Assembly: GCF_000426925.1 (NCBI RefSeq) | Contig: NZ_KE384685.1 | Location: 29,074 to 66,870 of the forward strand | DNA: 37,797 nucleotides | Source of the DNA: Dolichospermum circinale AWQC310F | GTDB taxonomy: Bacteria; Cyanobacteriota; Cyanobacteriia; Cyanobacteriales; Nostocaceae | Direction: 5' to 3' | Shown: positions 25,427-34,239 of the stretch, in pieces | Layout of the letters: the number at the start of each line of letters is the position of its first letter | How positions within the stretch are numbered: position 1 is the stretch's first letter | The notes under the pieces: generated by a model | What the model was told of the DNA's origin: nothing | Database searches by the model: none | What the model saw: only the letters and a program-made list of their open reading frames with translations | Translations under genes and position numbers: made by a program

Positions 25427-26779
25427 TTAATTGTCACCGGAGCAATTTCTATTCTTGGAAGATTGTAGCACATGAATGTATTGTTTGGCTATAATTTCTA
25501 GCGTAAATTTTGATTGTAAATATTTGCGGGCGGACTGACCCATTTTTTCAGCCATTTGGGGATGGCTGTTTAACTGGAGAATAAATTCAGATAAAGCATT
25601 ACTATCTCCATTCTCAATGGCAATTCCAAATTTACCATCTGCTATTAGCTCTGGCAAGTAGGAAGTTTGCGGACAAATAACTGCTATGGGTCTTCCGGCT
25701 GCTAAAGCTGGGTAGAGTTTGCTAGGAGCAACTAAACTTTCTAGACCCTTTTCTACACTGACTAATGATAAGTCACAAGCTGTTAGGGAATATGGTAATA
25801 CGCTTTTTTCTTGATAGGGGAGAAAGAGAAAGTTTTTTAGTCCTAAACGAGCTACGTCTTGAATAAAGCTTTCCCTTTTGGGTCCACCACCTATACAAAC
25901 AAACTGAATAGGCTGGTTTTGCAGTTGTTGAGCAGTTGCTAAAATGGTGTCTAGATCATGACACCTGCCCATATTACCAGAATAAAGGACTGTAAATTTG
26001 TTGACTAAATTATGTTTTTTGGCAAACCAGTTCTTCTCTTTGGCTATGGGGACAATGAGTTGAGGATCTCCCCAACTATGAATTACGGAAACTTTGTCAG
26101 CTACTTCTGGACAAATTTCTATGACTCGCTCTTTCATGGCAGGACTCAGGACGATAATACCTTGAGAATTTTGCCAAACTTTGCGGTTGATTGCTTGCCA
26201 AAATTTTGCTAACCAGTGATTTTTCGTAACTACTCCCAGGGCGATCGCAATATCTGGATACAGGTCATAAATTAAACATACGTAAGGAAATTTCCATAAT
26301 AAATGACTAAAATATGCTGCCACTGGTAAGAATGGAGGTGCTGAAGTTAATAAGAATACATCTGATTTGCGGTAGTTCCTAAGAATATGCAGAAAAGCCC
26401 GCAGTGTAAATAAAACTCCTCCTACAGCTTTACCACGAATTCTTCCACTCCAAATCTGGGTAGACCGGGATCTGCGAACGAGAATATCACCTATTTGTTC
26501 TGATGCTGGTGCTTCAGATTTAGTAAACGCGTACCCTGGTTGTCCTGTTAATACTCTAATTGTGACTCCTTGTTTCTCTAGCTCTTTTATTAATTCCTCA
26601 ATTAACTGTCCTGTGGCCGCATAGTCTGGTGGGAAAAACTCTGTGATTATAGATATATTCATTAAATTATTGCCCAATTCAGACAATTGAGACGCATGAA
26701 CTTGATTTAATCTATTAAGGGAAGATTTTAATGGCATCTTACTGATTAAACTGATTAGGTTGTTTGTTACCATAAACAT
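25427..26779 (-). CDS. Glycosyltransferase family 4 (WbuB/TuaC-like)
   Basis: A GT-B enzyme. The first strand is NISIITEFFPPDYAATGQLI followed by LIKELEKQGVTIRVLTGQP. The middle has LLTSAPPFLPVAAYFSHLLW (membrane-facing loop of this subgroup), and the C-terminal half has YSGNMGRCHDLDTILATAQ, then APSKLYPALAAGRPIAVICP, the form of the E-x7-E region found in WbuB-like fucosaminyl transferases. The fold begins at Met40 (ATG 26660-26662). The 39 residues before it are open but have no fold counterpart, so the true start may be 26662 (411 aa). It lies 162 bp above the 24839 gene and probably has its own promoter. The donor may be an N-acetyl-aminosugar by subgroup; unproven. Confidence 0.88.
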   Translation of the reverse strand: MFMVTNNLISLISKMPLKSSLNRLNQVHASQLSELGNNLMNISIITEFFPPDYAATGQLIEELIKELEKQGVTIRVLTGQPGYAFTKSEAPASEQIGDILVRRSRSTQIWSGRIRGKAVGGVLFTLRAFLHILRNYRKSDVFLLTSAPPFLPVAAYFSHLLWKFPYVCLIYDLYPDIAIALGVVTKNHWLAKFWQAINRKVWQNSQGIIVLSPAMKERVIEICPEVADKVSVIHSWGDPQLIVPIAKEKNWFAKKHNLVNKFTVLYSGNMGRCHDLDTILATAQQLQNQPIQFVCIGGGPKRESFIQDVARLGLKNFLFLPYQEKSVLPYSLTACDLSLVSVEKGLESLVAPSKLYPALAAGRPIAVICPQTSYLPELIADGKFGIAIENGDSNALSEFILQLNSHPQMAEKMGQSARKYLQSKFTLEIIAKQYIHVLQSSKNRNCSGDN

Positions 26780-27113
26780 TCTACCAGATAAAACCTGATG
26801 ATATAAATAACTATATTAGTTATACACACAACTATTTTGCGAGTCTAGTGATGTCAAAGTTTTTGGCATAAAACACAACTAGCAATGTTACTAATAACAC
26901 TAACACCATCACGAAAACAATGCAAGTTAACTTAACAAAAGTTAATAGTTTTCGGATACTTTGAAGAGAGAATCATGTTTTTAGGTATAAAATACTGCTT
27001 TTATGAAAAAACAAAGTCCGTAATAAATATCCGTAATAAATCCGTAATAAATAAGAGATAAAAATCTGCTTTTCCCAGACCTCTGTATCGTCTGCGGTTC
27101 GTTAAAAAAATAT
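26780..27113. other. AT-rich intergenic region
   Basis: These 334 bases lie between the GT4 gene and the PLD-type gene and hold no gene I can support. They include the short tandem repeat at 27017-27053 and a weak CAGAC/GTCTG stem near 27078-27096. The sequence marks the boundary between the glycan locus and unrelated genes. Confidence 0.5.
27017..27053. repeat. Three-copy short tandem repeat (tccgtaataaa)
   Basis: Three direct copies of tccgtaataaa, with an extra ta after the first, sit just below the PLD-type gene. This looks like replication slippage of an intergenic short repeat; no function is visible. Confidence 0.8.
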
Positions 27114-28727
27114 TTACCAAGTTATGATTCCCTCCCATTTAGCTAAGGTTTTATCACTAATTCCCGGTATTTTGCCAACATCTTCTAAGGAAGTAAATTT
27201 TTGTTGTTGTCGGGCTATAATTATTTTTTGGGCTAACTTTTTACCAACTCCGGGAAGAGTTTCTAGTTCTGCTTGAGTTGCGGTATTGAGGTTAATTTTA
27301 GTAGGAGTAGAAATTGTCGAAGATGATGGTTTTTGTATTTGGGGACATTGTTTAACTTCTGCGTCTATTTTAGATTGAATATTTGCTGGTAAACCGGTCT
27401 TTATTTTACTATAGAGCCGATTAAATTCGCGCTGAAAATGATTTGCTATGGTAGGATTTTCAATGACAATTAATATTTCATCATTACCATGATTAGCAGC
27501 TTCTGACCAGTTATGTGAACCTGTAATTACAGTTTGATGATCAATAACTGCAAATTTATGATGTAATAAATCACCTTGGGGTAAAATGGGGACTCCCACG
27601 GTAGAAATCGGATTTTTCCAAGGACGGTTATCAACTTCATATTTACAGTTATCACTTAAAGAAAATCCCATCATATCTAAAGCTTCACTGTAGGGACGAT
27701 AAGCAAATTGTGGTTCAATTAAAGCTCGAATTTGGACTTCTTGATCATGTAGGTTTTCCAGGGTATTAGCAAGTTGTTGATCAGAAAATACAAATAATGC
27801 TAAATCAACGGTTTTTGTACTTGTGGATAAAGTTTGATCAATTAACCCATTACTGCTAAGATTCCAGGGTTGAGTGGGAGAAATTGGGGAAAAATGAACT
27901 GTGATTTTACTATTACCTAATGTGATTGTTTTGGGTTGACGGGGAGGTTTTTGAAGTCCGAATTTACTATCTTGTTTTCCTCCTACACCGTCACCCCACA
28001 TAATATTAAACTCTTGAGTGAGTAAGGTTGCTAATTCAGGACTATCAATTTTTAGCAAATTATTGTTATTTCCTAAACTACTAGGATTTGTAAAATCTCC
28101 AGAGGTATCACTGAGGGTAAAATTTGCAGAAGTAATAATCACAAAACGATGATCAACGACCACAAATTTATGGTGCATTAAATTACTACCTTTTGAACCA
28201 TCAGCAGTATCATCTATTAAGGGAATTTGGGCATTTTTAACAATTAATAAAGCATCCCGTTGACTAATTTCTTCTGATGTGATTTGATGATCTTGATTGA
28301 TATCAACAAATTTCTGAAAATCTTGATATCGTTCTTGTTCTCTTTTTCCTAATTTGGCTATTTCTGCGGAAGTGAAACTACTCCAAGGACGAGAATAATT
28401 ACTTTCTAAAATCAACCTAATTTTTACGCCTTCTTTTTGTTTTTGTGCTAATATTTGGGCAATTTTGGGTAAACGCAATTCTTGTACAGCTATATCAACA
28501 GTAGATTTAGCTTGAGCAATAGTATCAACAATTTGCGTTTCTAAATCGTCCCCTAGGCGAGTTTTTTGACGATAGGTTTCCCGATATTCGGAAGATTCAG
28601 AATTATTAAAGTAAACTTGAATTAAAGGATCTTGTGGTAATGGTGTTAAAAGTTGATTTCCTGATTTGACTCGTTCACAAATAGTCAGAGTGAATAGCAA
28701 CAAAAATATACAGGAAAAATAGCGCAT
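27114..28727 (-). CDS. Secreted phospholipase D-like protein with EF-hand loop and ComEA-type helix-hairpin-helix
   Basis: A 537-aa protein (ATG 28725-28727; a GTG six codons upstream is possible). It begins with a signal-peptide-like MRYFSCIFLLLFTLTICERV. Two PLD domains follow, each with an H-x-K-x4-D motif: MHHKFVVVDH (H185, K187, D192) then ITSANFT, and LHHKFAVIDH (H389, K391, D396) then ITGSHNWSEAANHGNDE. Between the first domain's strands lies DINQDHQITSEE (142-153), matching the EF-hand calcium loop. The last 60 residues (INLNTATQAELETLPGVGKK) are a ComEA-like helix-hairpin-helix that binds DNA. I infer an exported, possibly calcium-dependent nuclease or phosphodiesterase. Divergent from the cysteine desulfurase gene. 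Confidence 0.88.
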   Translation of the reverse strand: MRYFSCIFLLLFTLTICERVKSGNQLLTPLPQDPLIQVYFNNSESSEYRETYRQKTRLGDDLETQIVDTIAQAKSTVDIAVQELRLPKIAQILAQKQKEGVKIRLILESNYSRPWSSFTSAEIAKLGKREQERYQDFQKFVDINQDHQITSEEISQRDALLIVKNAQIPLIDDTADGSKGSNLMHHKFVVVDHRFVIITSANFTLSDTSGDFTNPSSLGNNNNLLKIDSPELATLLTQEFNIMWGDGVGGKQDSKFGLQKPPRQPKTITLGNSKITVHFSPISPTQPWNLSSNGLIDQTLSTSTKTVDLALFVFSDQQLANTLENLHDQEVQIRALIEPQFAYRPYSEALDMMGFSLSDNCKYEVDNRPWKNPISTVGVPILPQGDLLHHKFAVIDHQTVITGSHNWSEAANHGNDEILIVIENPTIANHFQREFNRLYSKIKTGLPANIQSKIDAEVKQCPQIQKPSSSTISTPTKINLNTATQAELETLPGVGKKLAQKIIIARQQQKFTSLEDVGKIPGISDKTLAKWEGIITW

Positions 28728-28906
28728 TTGTGGGAAAATAGACACGGCGATTTGATCAAAGTAAATTACAGGGATTTGAATATGATTTTAGTATAATTCA
28801 ATCACAATCTGAATTAATTTCTTTTTTTTGTTTGCGACTTGGCGCGAAACTTTTAACTAAAAAAGACAATGAGTAAATTATTGCTCCCACTCAATGATTA
28901 ATTTTT

Positions 28907-30049
28907 ATGCAAGTATATTTAGACTATAGTGCAACTACTCCCACTCGTCCAGAAGCGATCGCTATGATCCAGACAATCTTAACTCAACAGTGGGGTAATC
29001 CTTCTAGTTTACATGAATGGGGCAACCGTGGCGCATTGGTTTTGGAAACAGCGAGAATGCAAGTCGCGGGGTTAATTAATGCTGTTCCCGAAGGGATTAT
29101 TTTTACTTCTGGGGGAACGGAAGCGAACAATTTAGCGATGATGGGGGTGGCGGGATGTTACAATGCTCCCCAGCATATAATTATTTCCAGTGTAGAACAT
29201 TCGGCTATTTCTGAACCGGCGAAAATGTTAGAAAATTGGGGTTGGGAAATTACTCGTTTGGGTGTAAATTATCAAGGAATAGTCAACCCTGAAGAACTAA
29301 AGGCCGTATTGCAAAATAATACAGTGTTGGTATCTGTGATTTATGGACAAAGTGAGGTAGGAACAGTCCAACCCATTCATGAATTAAGTAAAATAACTGA
29401 AAGCCACGGTGCTTTATTTCACACTGATGCGGTGCAAGTTGCTGGACGTTTACCGATAGATGTACAGAGTTTGTCAGTAGATTTATTAAGTATATCTAGT
29501 CATAAATTATATGGTGGCTTGGGAGCAGGAGCTTTATATGTACGTCCGGGGGTGAAAATAAAACCGTTGTTGGCTGGGGGTGGACAGGAGGCTGGACTGC
29601 GTTCAGGGACGCAAGCAACCCCCGCTATTGCTGGGTTTGGGGTAGCTGCGGAGTTAGCAGCACGGGAATTAGAGACGGAAAGGGTGAGATTAATGGAATT
29701 ACGCGATCGCTTATTTGCTATTTTAGCAGATATTCCCAGTTTAATACCCACAGGAGACAGAATTAACCGATTACCCCACCATCTTAGTTTTTATTTAGCA
29801 ACTGCGGACGGGGAAAAAATCAGCGGAAAAACTTTGGTACGTCAGTTAAATTTAGCAGGTATTGGTATTAGTGCTGGTGCTGCTTGTCATAGCGGAAAAT
29901 TAAGCCCTAGTCCGATTTTATTAGCAATGGGATATTCTGAAAAAGCGGCTTTGGGGGGAATTAGATTAACTTTAGGAAAACAAACAACAGCAGCGGATAT
30001 TGACTGGACAGCAATGGTTTTGAAACAGGTTTTGCAGAGATTGAATTAA
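28907..30049 (+). CDS. Cysteine desulfurase (NifS/IscS class)
   Basis: This PLP enzyme releases sulfur from L-cysteine as an enzyme persulfide for Fe-S cluster and thio-cofactor synthesis. VYLDYSATTPTRPEA opens the protein. TSGGTEANNLAMMG is the PLP phosphate loop, VEHSA the stacking His, FHTDAVQVAG the pyridine Asp region, SISSHKLYGG the aldimine Lys200, and GAACHSG contains the sulfur-accepting Cys327. The usual NNE-x-G segment reads QSEVG here, so the conserved Asn near PLP is replaced. The 380-aa length fits. No iscU, sufE or iscR lies nearby, so it stands alone. Cyanobacteria carry several paralogues, and I cannot say which this is. Confidence 0.93.
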   Translation: MQVYLDYSATTPTRPEAIAMIQTILTQQWGNPSSLHEWGNRGALVLETARMQVAGLINAVPEGIIFTSGGTEANNLAMMGVAGCYNAPQHIIISSVEHSAISEPAKMLENWGWEITRLGVNYQGIVNPEELKAVLQNNTVLVSVIYGQSEVGTVQPIHELSKITESHGALFHTDAVQVAGRLPIDVQSLSVDLLSISSHKLYGGLGAGALYVRPGVKIKPLLAGGGQEAGLRSGTQATPAIAGFGVAAELAARELETERVRLMELRDRLFAILADIPSLIPTGDRINRLPHHLSFYLATADGEKISGKTLVRQLNLAGIGISAGAACHSGKLSPSPILLAMGYSEKAALGGIRLTLGKQTTAADIDWTAMVLKQVLQRLN

Positions 30050-30410
30050 GAATAACCAGGAAAAGTCAAAACTCTATTGCTCAAGCTGTTACTCTTTAGG
30101 GCTTGCTGAATAATTTGTCTGTGAGGGGAGGGAACAGGGAACAGGGAACAGGGAACAGGGAACAGTTTTAACTGTCTGGATATCCTCAATTTTCCAAATC
30201 CGACAAAGAAAAATGCAATTCATTTTGAGACGCCATTAGCCAAACCCTGGCACTTTTTTGTGGTAAAAATCCGCGAAACCCTTTGTTAATAAATGGTTTT
30301 AGGTTTATATGGCTAACGCCACGCTACGCTATCAGCAAGACCTCTTTATACCTAGATATCCTCTGGGTGATATACATTCATAATATTCAGCAATGCAGCC
30401 AAGTCGGTTA
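30050..30410. other. Intergenic region with decayed repeat elements
   Basis: This 361-bp gap between convergent genes holds no gene. It contains the heptanucleotide repeat at 30130-30164 and outward-facing ends of a possible MITE: TTGCTGAATA at 30103-30112 and its reverse complement at 30384-30393. A second near-match, aggtcttgctga, lies at 30331-30342 in inverse orientation. GCTTGCTGAA-type ends are common on small cyanobacterial elements. Confidence 0.5.
30130..30164. repeat. Heptanucleotide tandem repeat gggaaca x5 (STRR type)
   Basis: Five perfect head-to-tail copies of gggaaca. Short tandemly repeated heptamers of this kind are typical of filamentous cyanobacterial genomes and lie between genes. 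Confidence 0.9.
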
Positions 30411-31745
30411 TTACCTACCCTTACCAGAACGACGCGGTGTTGAAGAACCAGAACCAGAACCAGAACCAGATTTTTTACCTCCTGCTGCTGTCCGTGACGA
30501 AGGCTGTTGAGGGGATTTTTGGGAAACAGAACGAGGACTGCGGGAAGCACCACCAGTAGGGGCTTTACGTCCGTTAGGAATGGGTTCAGCTTTAATTTCC
30601 GGGTTGACAGCAAAACCAGCGACGACTTCTTTCGGTAAACGCTGCTGAATTAGTTCCTCAATATCCGCTAATAAATGATGTTCATCAACACAGACGAGGG
30701 AAATCGCTTCACCTTCTGATCCAGCGCGTCCAGTCCGACCAATGCGATGTACATAATCTTCTGGTACATTCGGTAAATCATAGTTAATGACATAAGGTAA
30801 TTCGCTAATATCAAGACCACGGGCGGCAATATCCGTTGCTACCAATACCTGTAGTGTCCCTGCTTTGAACTTACCTAGGGCGTGGGTTCGCGCTCCTTGA
30901 CTCTTATTACCGTGAATAGCCAGCGCTTGAATGCGGTCTTCAGCCAACTGCTTCACTAACCTATCAGCACCATATTTAGTGCGGCTAAAGACCAATACCT
31001 GATACCATTTATTTTCTCGAATTAAATGGGAAAGTAATTGTCGTTTCCGCTCCCGGTCTACATGATAAACTTTCTGTGATACTGTGGCGGCGGTGACATT
31101 TCGCTGTGCTACTTCAATCATTGTTGGGTTATTTAGTAACCCGGCTGCGAGAGTTTTAATTTTATCCGAGAATGTGGCAAAAAATAACAAATTTTGCCGC
31201 TGTTTGGGTAAAAGCGAGAGAATGCGCCGGATATCATTAATAAAACCCATATCTAGCATTCGGTCCGCTTCATCTAATACCAACACTTCTACACAGGATA
31301 AATTCACAGTTCCTTGTTGAACATGATCTAGCAGTCGTCCGGGGGTTGATACTAAAATATCTACACGGGTTCTCAATTTCTGTTTTTGGGGACCAATACT
31401 GACTCCCCCAAACATGACCATGGAATTGAGATTTAAGTATTTACCATAGTCGCGGACGCTTTCTTGTACCTGGGCTGCGAGTTCTCGCGTAGGTGTAAGA
31501 ATTAATGCCCGAATTGGTAAAAATCCGTTAGTATTGCTTTGAACCTTGTGAGTAGATAACTTATGTAGCAGCGGTAGAGTAAAGCTGGCGGTTTTACCAG
31601 TACCCGTTTGCGCTCCAGCTAAAATATCACCACCAGATAATACCACAGGGATAGCCTGTTTTTGAATTGGTGTAGGCTGACTATATCCTCGCTCAGTGAC
31701 AGCACGGACGATTTCAGGGGACAAGCCGAGATGAGAAAAAGACAT
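30411..31745 (-). CDS. DEAD-box RNA helicase with FAT motif III (possible CrhC homologue)
   Basis: An ATP-dependent RNA helicase of 444 aa. Q motif ([10 protein letters not shown]), motif I AQTGTGKT (45-52), Ia PTRELA, motif II DEAD (158-161), motif [12 protein letters not shown] and motif [12 protein letters not shown] are all intact. Motif III reads F189-A190-T191 instead of SAT. From memory, the cold-induced cyanobacterial helicase CrhC has such a FAT box, so this may be its homologue. The C-terminal ~75 residues are basic and Ser/Gly-rich ([20 protein letters not shown]), a likely RNA-binding tail. A GGAG sequence lies four bases before the ATG. An extended -10 about 120 bp upstream predicts a long leader, as in cold-shock genes. 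Confidence 0.93.
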   Translation of the reverse strand: MSFSHLGLSPEIVRAVTERGYSQPTPIQKQAIPVVLSGGDILAGAQTGTGKTASFTLPLLHKLSTHKVQSNTNGFLPIRALILTPTRELAAQVQESVRDYGKYLNLNSMVMFGGVSIGPQKQKLRTRVDILVSTPGRLLDHVQQGTVNLSCVEVLVLDEADRMLDMGFINDIRRILSLLPKQRQNLLFFATFSDKIKTLAAGLLNNPTMIEVAQRNVTAATVSQKVYHVDRERKRQLLSHLIRENKWYQVLVFSRTKYGADRLVKQLAEDRIQALAIHGNKSQGARTHALGKFKAGTLQVLVATDIAARGLDISELPYVINYDLPNVPEDYVHRIGRTGRAGSEGEAISLVCVDEHHLLADIEELIQQRLPKEVVAGFAVNPEIKAEPIPNGRKAPTGGASRSPRSVSQKSPQQPSSRTAAGGKKSGSGSGSGSSTPRRSGKGR

Positions 31746-31866
31746 ATAACTCCAGAAATAACATCGGCCTGTCGCCGGTCACGGCTTCAGTCTTAGGCGG
31801 ACGAATGGTTTAAAATACTCAATGGGCAGCAAGCACCAAGACTAGGCGCAAATGCCATAGTACCCT

Positions 31867-31875
31867 ATTATAGCA
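31867..31875 (-). promoter_or_regulatory. Extended -10 promoter for the DEAD-box helicase gene
   Basis: The minus strand carries TGCTATAAT (31867-31875), a perfect -10 with the TGn extension, and no good -35. Transcription would begin near 31860, leaving a leader of about 115 nt with GC-rich self-complementary parts (GCCGTGACCGGC near 31775-31790). Confidence 0.5.
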
Positions 31876-31941
31876 GAATTAAATAACTATAGTGAGAGAA
31901 TTAGATATTCACCCAGCGACTTTAGTAAGACTTTGTAAATT

Positions 31942-32703
31942 ATGGCTGAACTACCTAAAACCCTAGAAGATGCGATCGCTCAGTCCTGTGAAGCGGTAAA
32001 ATCAGCTGTAGCTGATGGTATAATGCGGATTCAAGTTGAGTTATTATTTCCAGAACTCAAATTCATGACAGTTGCAGAACAGTTTCTCCCTTTATTTACT
32101 GAATATGAATCCGGTCTAAAAGTCTTCTTTGCTGACGCGGGTGCGGCTGCTTTAGCTCGTCGTGACTGGACATCAGCAGAGTCTAACTTAGGCATTAATC
32201 TTGTCCGCGAGAAAATTTTAGATATCGGTACAGGTAGGGCTGCTTCCTTAGCAGCGAAAATTCAGCCAGAAGATGAAATTTTCCTGTTTATTGCCCCAAC
32301 TTCCGTAGAAGTACCACAATTAGAAAAGTTGTGTGAAATTATAGGGGAACGCCCGGTAATTATGTTAACTCCCCGGTTGGAAGATTCTAGTATCGTCGGT
32401 ATTGGTTACACAGCCAGGGAAACCCGTCGTCGCTTTATTAGTACCATTGAATCTTCTTACTATATCCGTGCTGTAGATGATCAATCTGCCCTATTTCGTT
32501 GCTATCCTGGACAATGGGAAGTATGGTTAGAAACAGAGGGAGAATATCAAAAAGTTGCGGAACTCCCTAAAAAACCATCTGGTGACGAATTAGACGCAAT
32601 TCTTATGGGGGGACAAAAGGAAAACACCAGCGACGGGACACCTGCTAAAAAACCCAGTGTATTTAAGAGTTTAGAGCGGTTCATTAAAGCTTTAAGCAAT
32701 TAG
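31942..32703 (+). CDS. DUF1995 family protein
   Basis: A 253-aa DUF1995 protein, a family shared by cyanobacteria and chloroplasts. The plant member LPA3 helps photosystem II assembly, and I mention that only as family knowledge. Visible features are TLEDAIAQSCEAVKSAVADG and IMRIQVELLFPELKF at the start, LKVFFADAGAAALARRDW, then EIFLFIAPTSVEVPQLEKLC and RRRFISTIESSYYIRAVDD, with FRCYPGQWEVWLE near the end. No signal peptide or membrane span. It is transcribed away from the helicase, with 196 bp between them, and toward dnaN. The last 40 residues are polar and probably flexible. Role in this organism unknown. Confidence 0.88.
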   Translation: MAELPKTLEDAIAQSCEAVKSAVADGIMRIQVELLFPELKFMTVAEQFLPLFTEYESGLKVFFADAGAAALARRDWTSAESNLGINLVREKILDIGTGRAASLAAKIQPEDEIFLFIAPTSVEVPQLEKLCEIIGERPVIMLTPRLEDSSIVGIGYTARETRRRFISTIESSYYIRAVDDQSALFRCYPGQWEVWLETEGEYQKVAELPKKPSGDELDAILMGGQKENTSDGTPAKKPSVFKSLERFIKALSN

Positions 32704-32789
32704 AATCACGTAGTGATGGGAAAATTGGTGAATACCTAATTACCCATTACCAATTACAATAACCAATTCCCCCATTATTGAATTTAAAG
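32704..32789. repeat. Short inverted repeats between the DUF1995 gene and dnaN
   Basis: The gap contains the palindrome cacgtagtg and an aattggt...accaatt pair around attaccc-type units (about 32725-32757). Repeats of attacccattaccaatt form are frequent between cyanobacterial genes. They may fold in RNA, but there is no T-run to make a terminator. Confidence 0.4.
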
Positions 32790-33941
32790 ATGAAATTAAT
32801 TTGTTCCCAAAGTGATCTCAGTAGTAATCTTTCCCTTGTCAGTCGTGCAGTTCCATCTCGACCAACTCACCCGGTGCTTGCTAATATATTATTACAAGCC
32901 GATGCTCAGACTAATCAAGTCAGTTTAACAGCCTTTGATTTGAGTTTAGGTATTCGTACTAGTTTTAGTGCTGAGGTATTAGAAAGTGGGGAAATTGCTC
33001 TCCCGGCCAAACTACTTGTAGATATCACTTCTCGCTTACCAGAAGGGGAAATCACCCTTGATGATCAATCAGGAGACGGTAGTGGAGAAGGTATACTTGT
33101 AACACTAAAGCCCAGAAGTGGACGTTATCAAGTGCGGGCTATGGGTGCGGAAGAATTTCCCGAATTACCCGTAATTGAAAACGCAGAAGCGATTACCATT
33201 ACTACTGCGGCACTTGTTGAAGGTTTGAAAGGTTCTTTGTTTGCTACTAGTTCGGATGAAACTAAGCAAGTTCTCACAGGTGTACATTTAACATTAAAAC
33301 AGGATACATTAGAATTTGCTGCTACTGATGGACACCGTTTAGCAGTGCTAGAAACTACAAATGAGCGTTCTGTGGAAGGTAGCGAACAAGTAGAAGTCAC
33401 AGTACCGGCGAAAGCATTGCGTGAATTACAAAAGATGTTAGGGCATAATTCCGCATCTGAAGAAACAGTAGATGTATATCTTGATCAAGGTCAGGTTGTA
33501 TTTGCTTGGGCATTTCAACGTTTAACAAGCCGGACATTAGAAGGACAATATCCCGCTTATCGGCAATTAATTCCGCGACAATTTGAACGACAAGTAACAT
33601 TAGAAAGAAAGCAATTTATCAGCACTTTAGAACGAATTGCTGTGTTAGCAGACCAGAAAAATAATATTGTCAAAGTTAGTATTGATAATGCTAATCAAGA
33701 AATTACTTTATCTTGTGAAGCGCAAGATGTAGGTAGTGGAACAGAATCAATACCGGCACAAATTTCGGGAGAAAATATAGACATTGCTTTTAATGTTAAA
33801 TATCTCATGGAAGGCTTGAAAGAACTACCATCTTCAGAAATTCAAATGCACCTAAATCAAAGTTTAACTCCAGTTATTTTCACTCCCTTGGGTGGTTTAA
33901 AAATGACTTATTTAGCTATGCCTGTACAACTGAGAAATTAG
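32790..33941 (+). CDS. dnaN: DNA polymerase III subunit beta (sliding clamp)
   Basis: The replication processivity clamp, a ring-forming homodimer. The protein starts MKLICSQSDLSSNLSLVSRA at ATG 32790 (383 aa); an upstream TTG adds four residues and is less likely. The three clamp domains follow in order: PSRPTHPVLANILLQ and LTAFDLSLGIRTSF in the first, FATSSDETKQVLTGVHL and ATDGHRLAVLE in the second, and TLEGQYPAYRQLIPRQFERQ with the C-terminal FTPLGGLKMTYLAMPVQLR, which lines the peptide-binding cleft, in the third. Strongly conserved and intact. It is not beside dnaA here, as is usual in cyanobacteria. A terminator follows the stop. Confidence 0.97.
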   Translation: MKLICSQSDLSSNLSLVSRAVPSRPTHPVLANILLQADAQTNQVSLTAFDLSLGIRTSFSAEVLESGEIALPAKLLVDITSRLPEGEITLDDQSGDGSGEGILVTLKPRSGRYQVRAMGAEEFPELPVIENAEAITITTAALVEGLKGSLFATSSDETKQVLTGVHLTLKQDTLEFAATDGHRLAVLETTNERSVEGSEQVEVTVPAKALRELQKMLGHNSASEETVDVYLDQGQVVFAWAFQRLTSRTLEGQYPAYRQLIPRQFERQVTLERKQFISTLERIAVLADQKNNIVKVSIDNANQEITLSCEAQDVGSGTESIPAQISGENIDIAFNVKYLMEGLKELPSSEIQMHLNQSLTPVIFTPLGGLKMTYLAMPVQLRN

Positions 33942-33950
33942 ATTTTATTT

Positions 33951-33993
33951 GTTAGAGAACGTATGTTTGTTTATGCGTTCCCTAACTTTTTTC
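33951..33993 (+). terminator. Rho-independent terminator after dnaN
   Basis: gttagagaacgtat pairs with atgcgttccctaac around a short loop to make a 14-bp stem with two imperfect pairs, followed by a run of six T. It begins 9 bp after the dnaN stop. Confidence 0.85.
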
Positions 33994-34050
33994 TAATTCC
34001 CCTTGATAATATCTACTCTTGACGGGAAAAATTTTTCAGTTTATTCATCC

Positions 34051-34079
34051 TTGTTTATCCCATTATTCTGTACTATAAG
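34051..34079 (+). promoter_or_regulatory. Candidate promoter for the phosphoketolase gene
   Basis: TTGTTT (34051-34056), a 17-bp spacer and TATAAG (34074-34079). Transcription would start near 34086, giving a leader of about 150 nt before the ATG at 34240. The -10 is good and the -35 weak. Confidence 0.4.
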
Positions 34080-34229
34080 ATTGCTTTTTTCACCTTGGTA
34101 CTAAAAATAATCCATGCTGGCATTGTCATTATATGATGATTATCAGTCTATTAGTTCCAAAAAATACTTAGCTTGTCCTGAAGAAACAATTATAGTTACA
34201 ATAAGCTTGTTTGGTGCAAATACCTTTTT

Positions 34230-34233
34230 GGAG
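34230..34233 (+). promoter_or_regulatory. Ribosome binding site fixing the phosphoketolase start
   Basis: GGAG six bases before ATG 34240. The upstream alternative ATG at 34114 has no such site, and the residues it would add are unlike the family. Confidence 0.6.
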
Positions 34234-34239
34234 TTGATA

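Noticed and set aside
30130-30164. Possible CRISPR array
   Set aside because: The units are 7 bp with no spacers; this is a simple tandem repeat. No CRISPR array or cas gene is in the window.
34114-34239. Longer N-terminus for phosphoketolase
   Set aside because: The extra 42 residues are unlike the family start, and GGAG lies correctly before ATG 34240.
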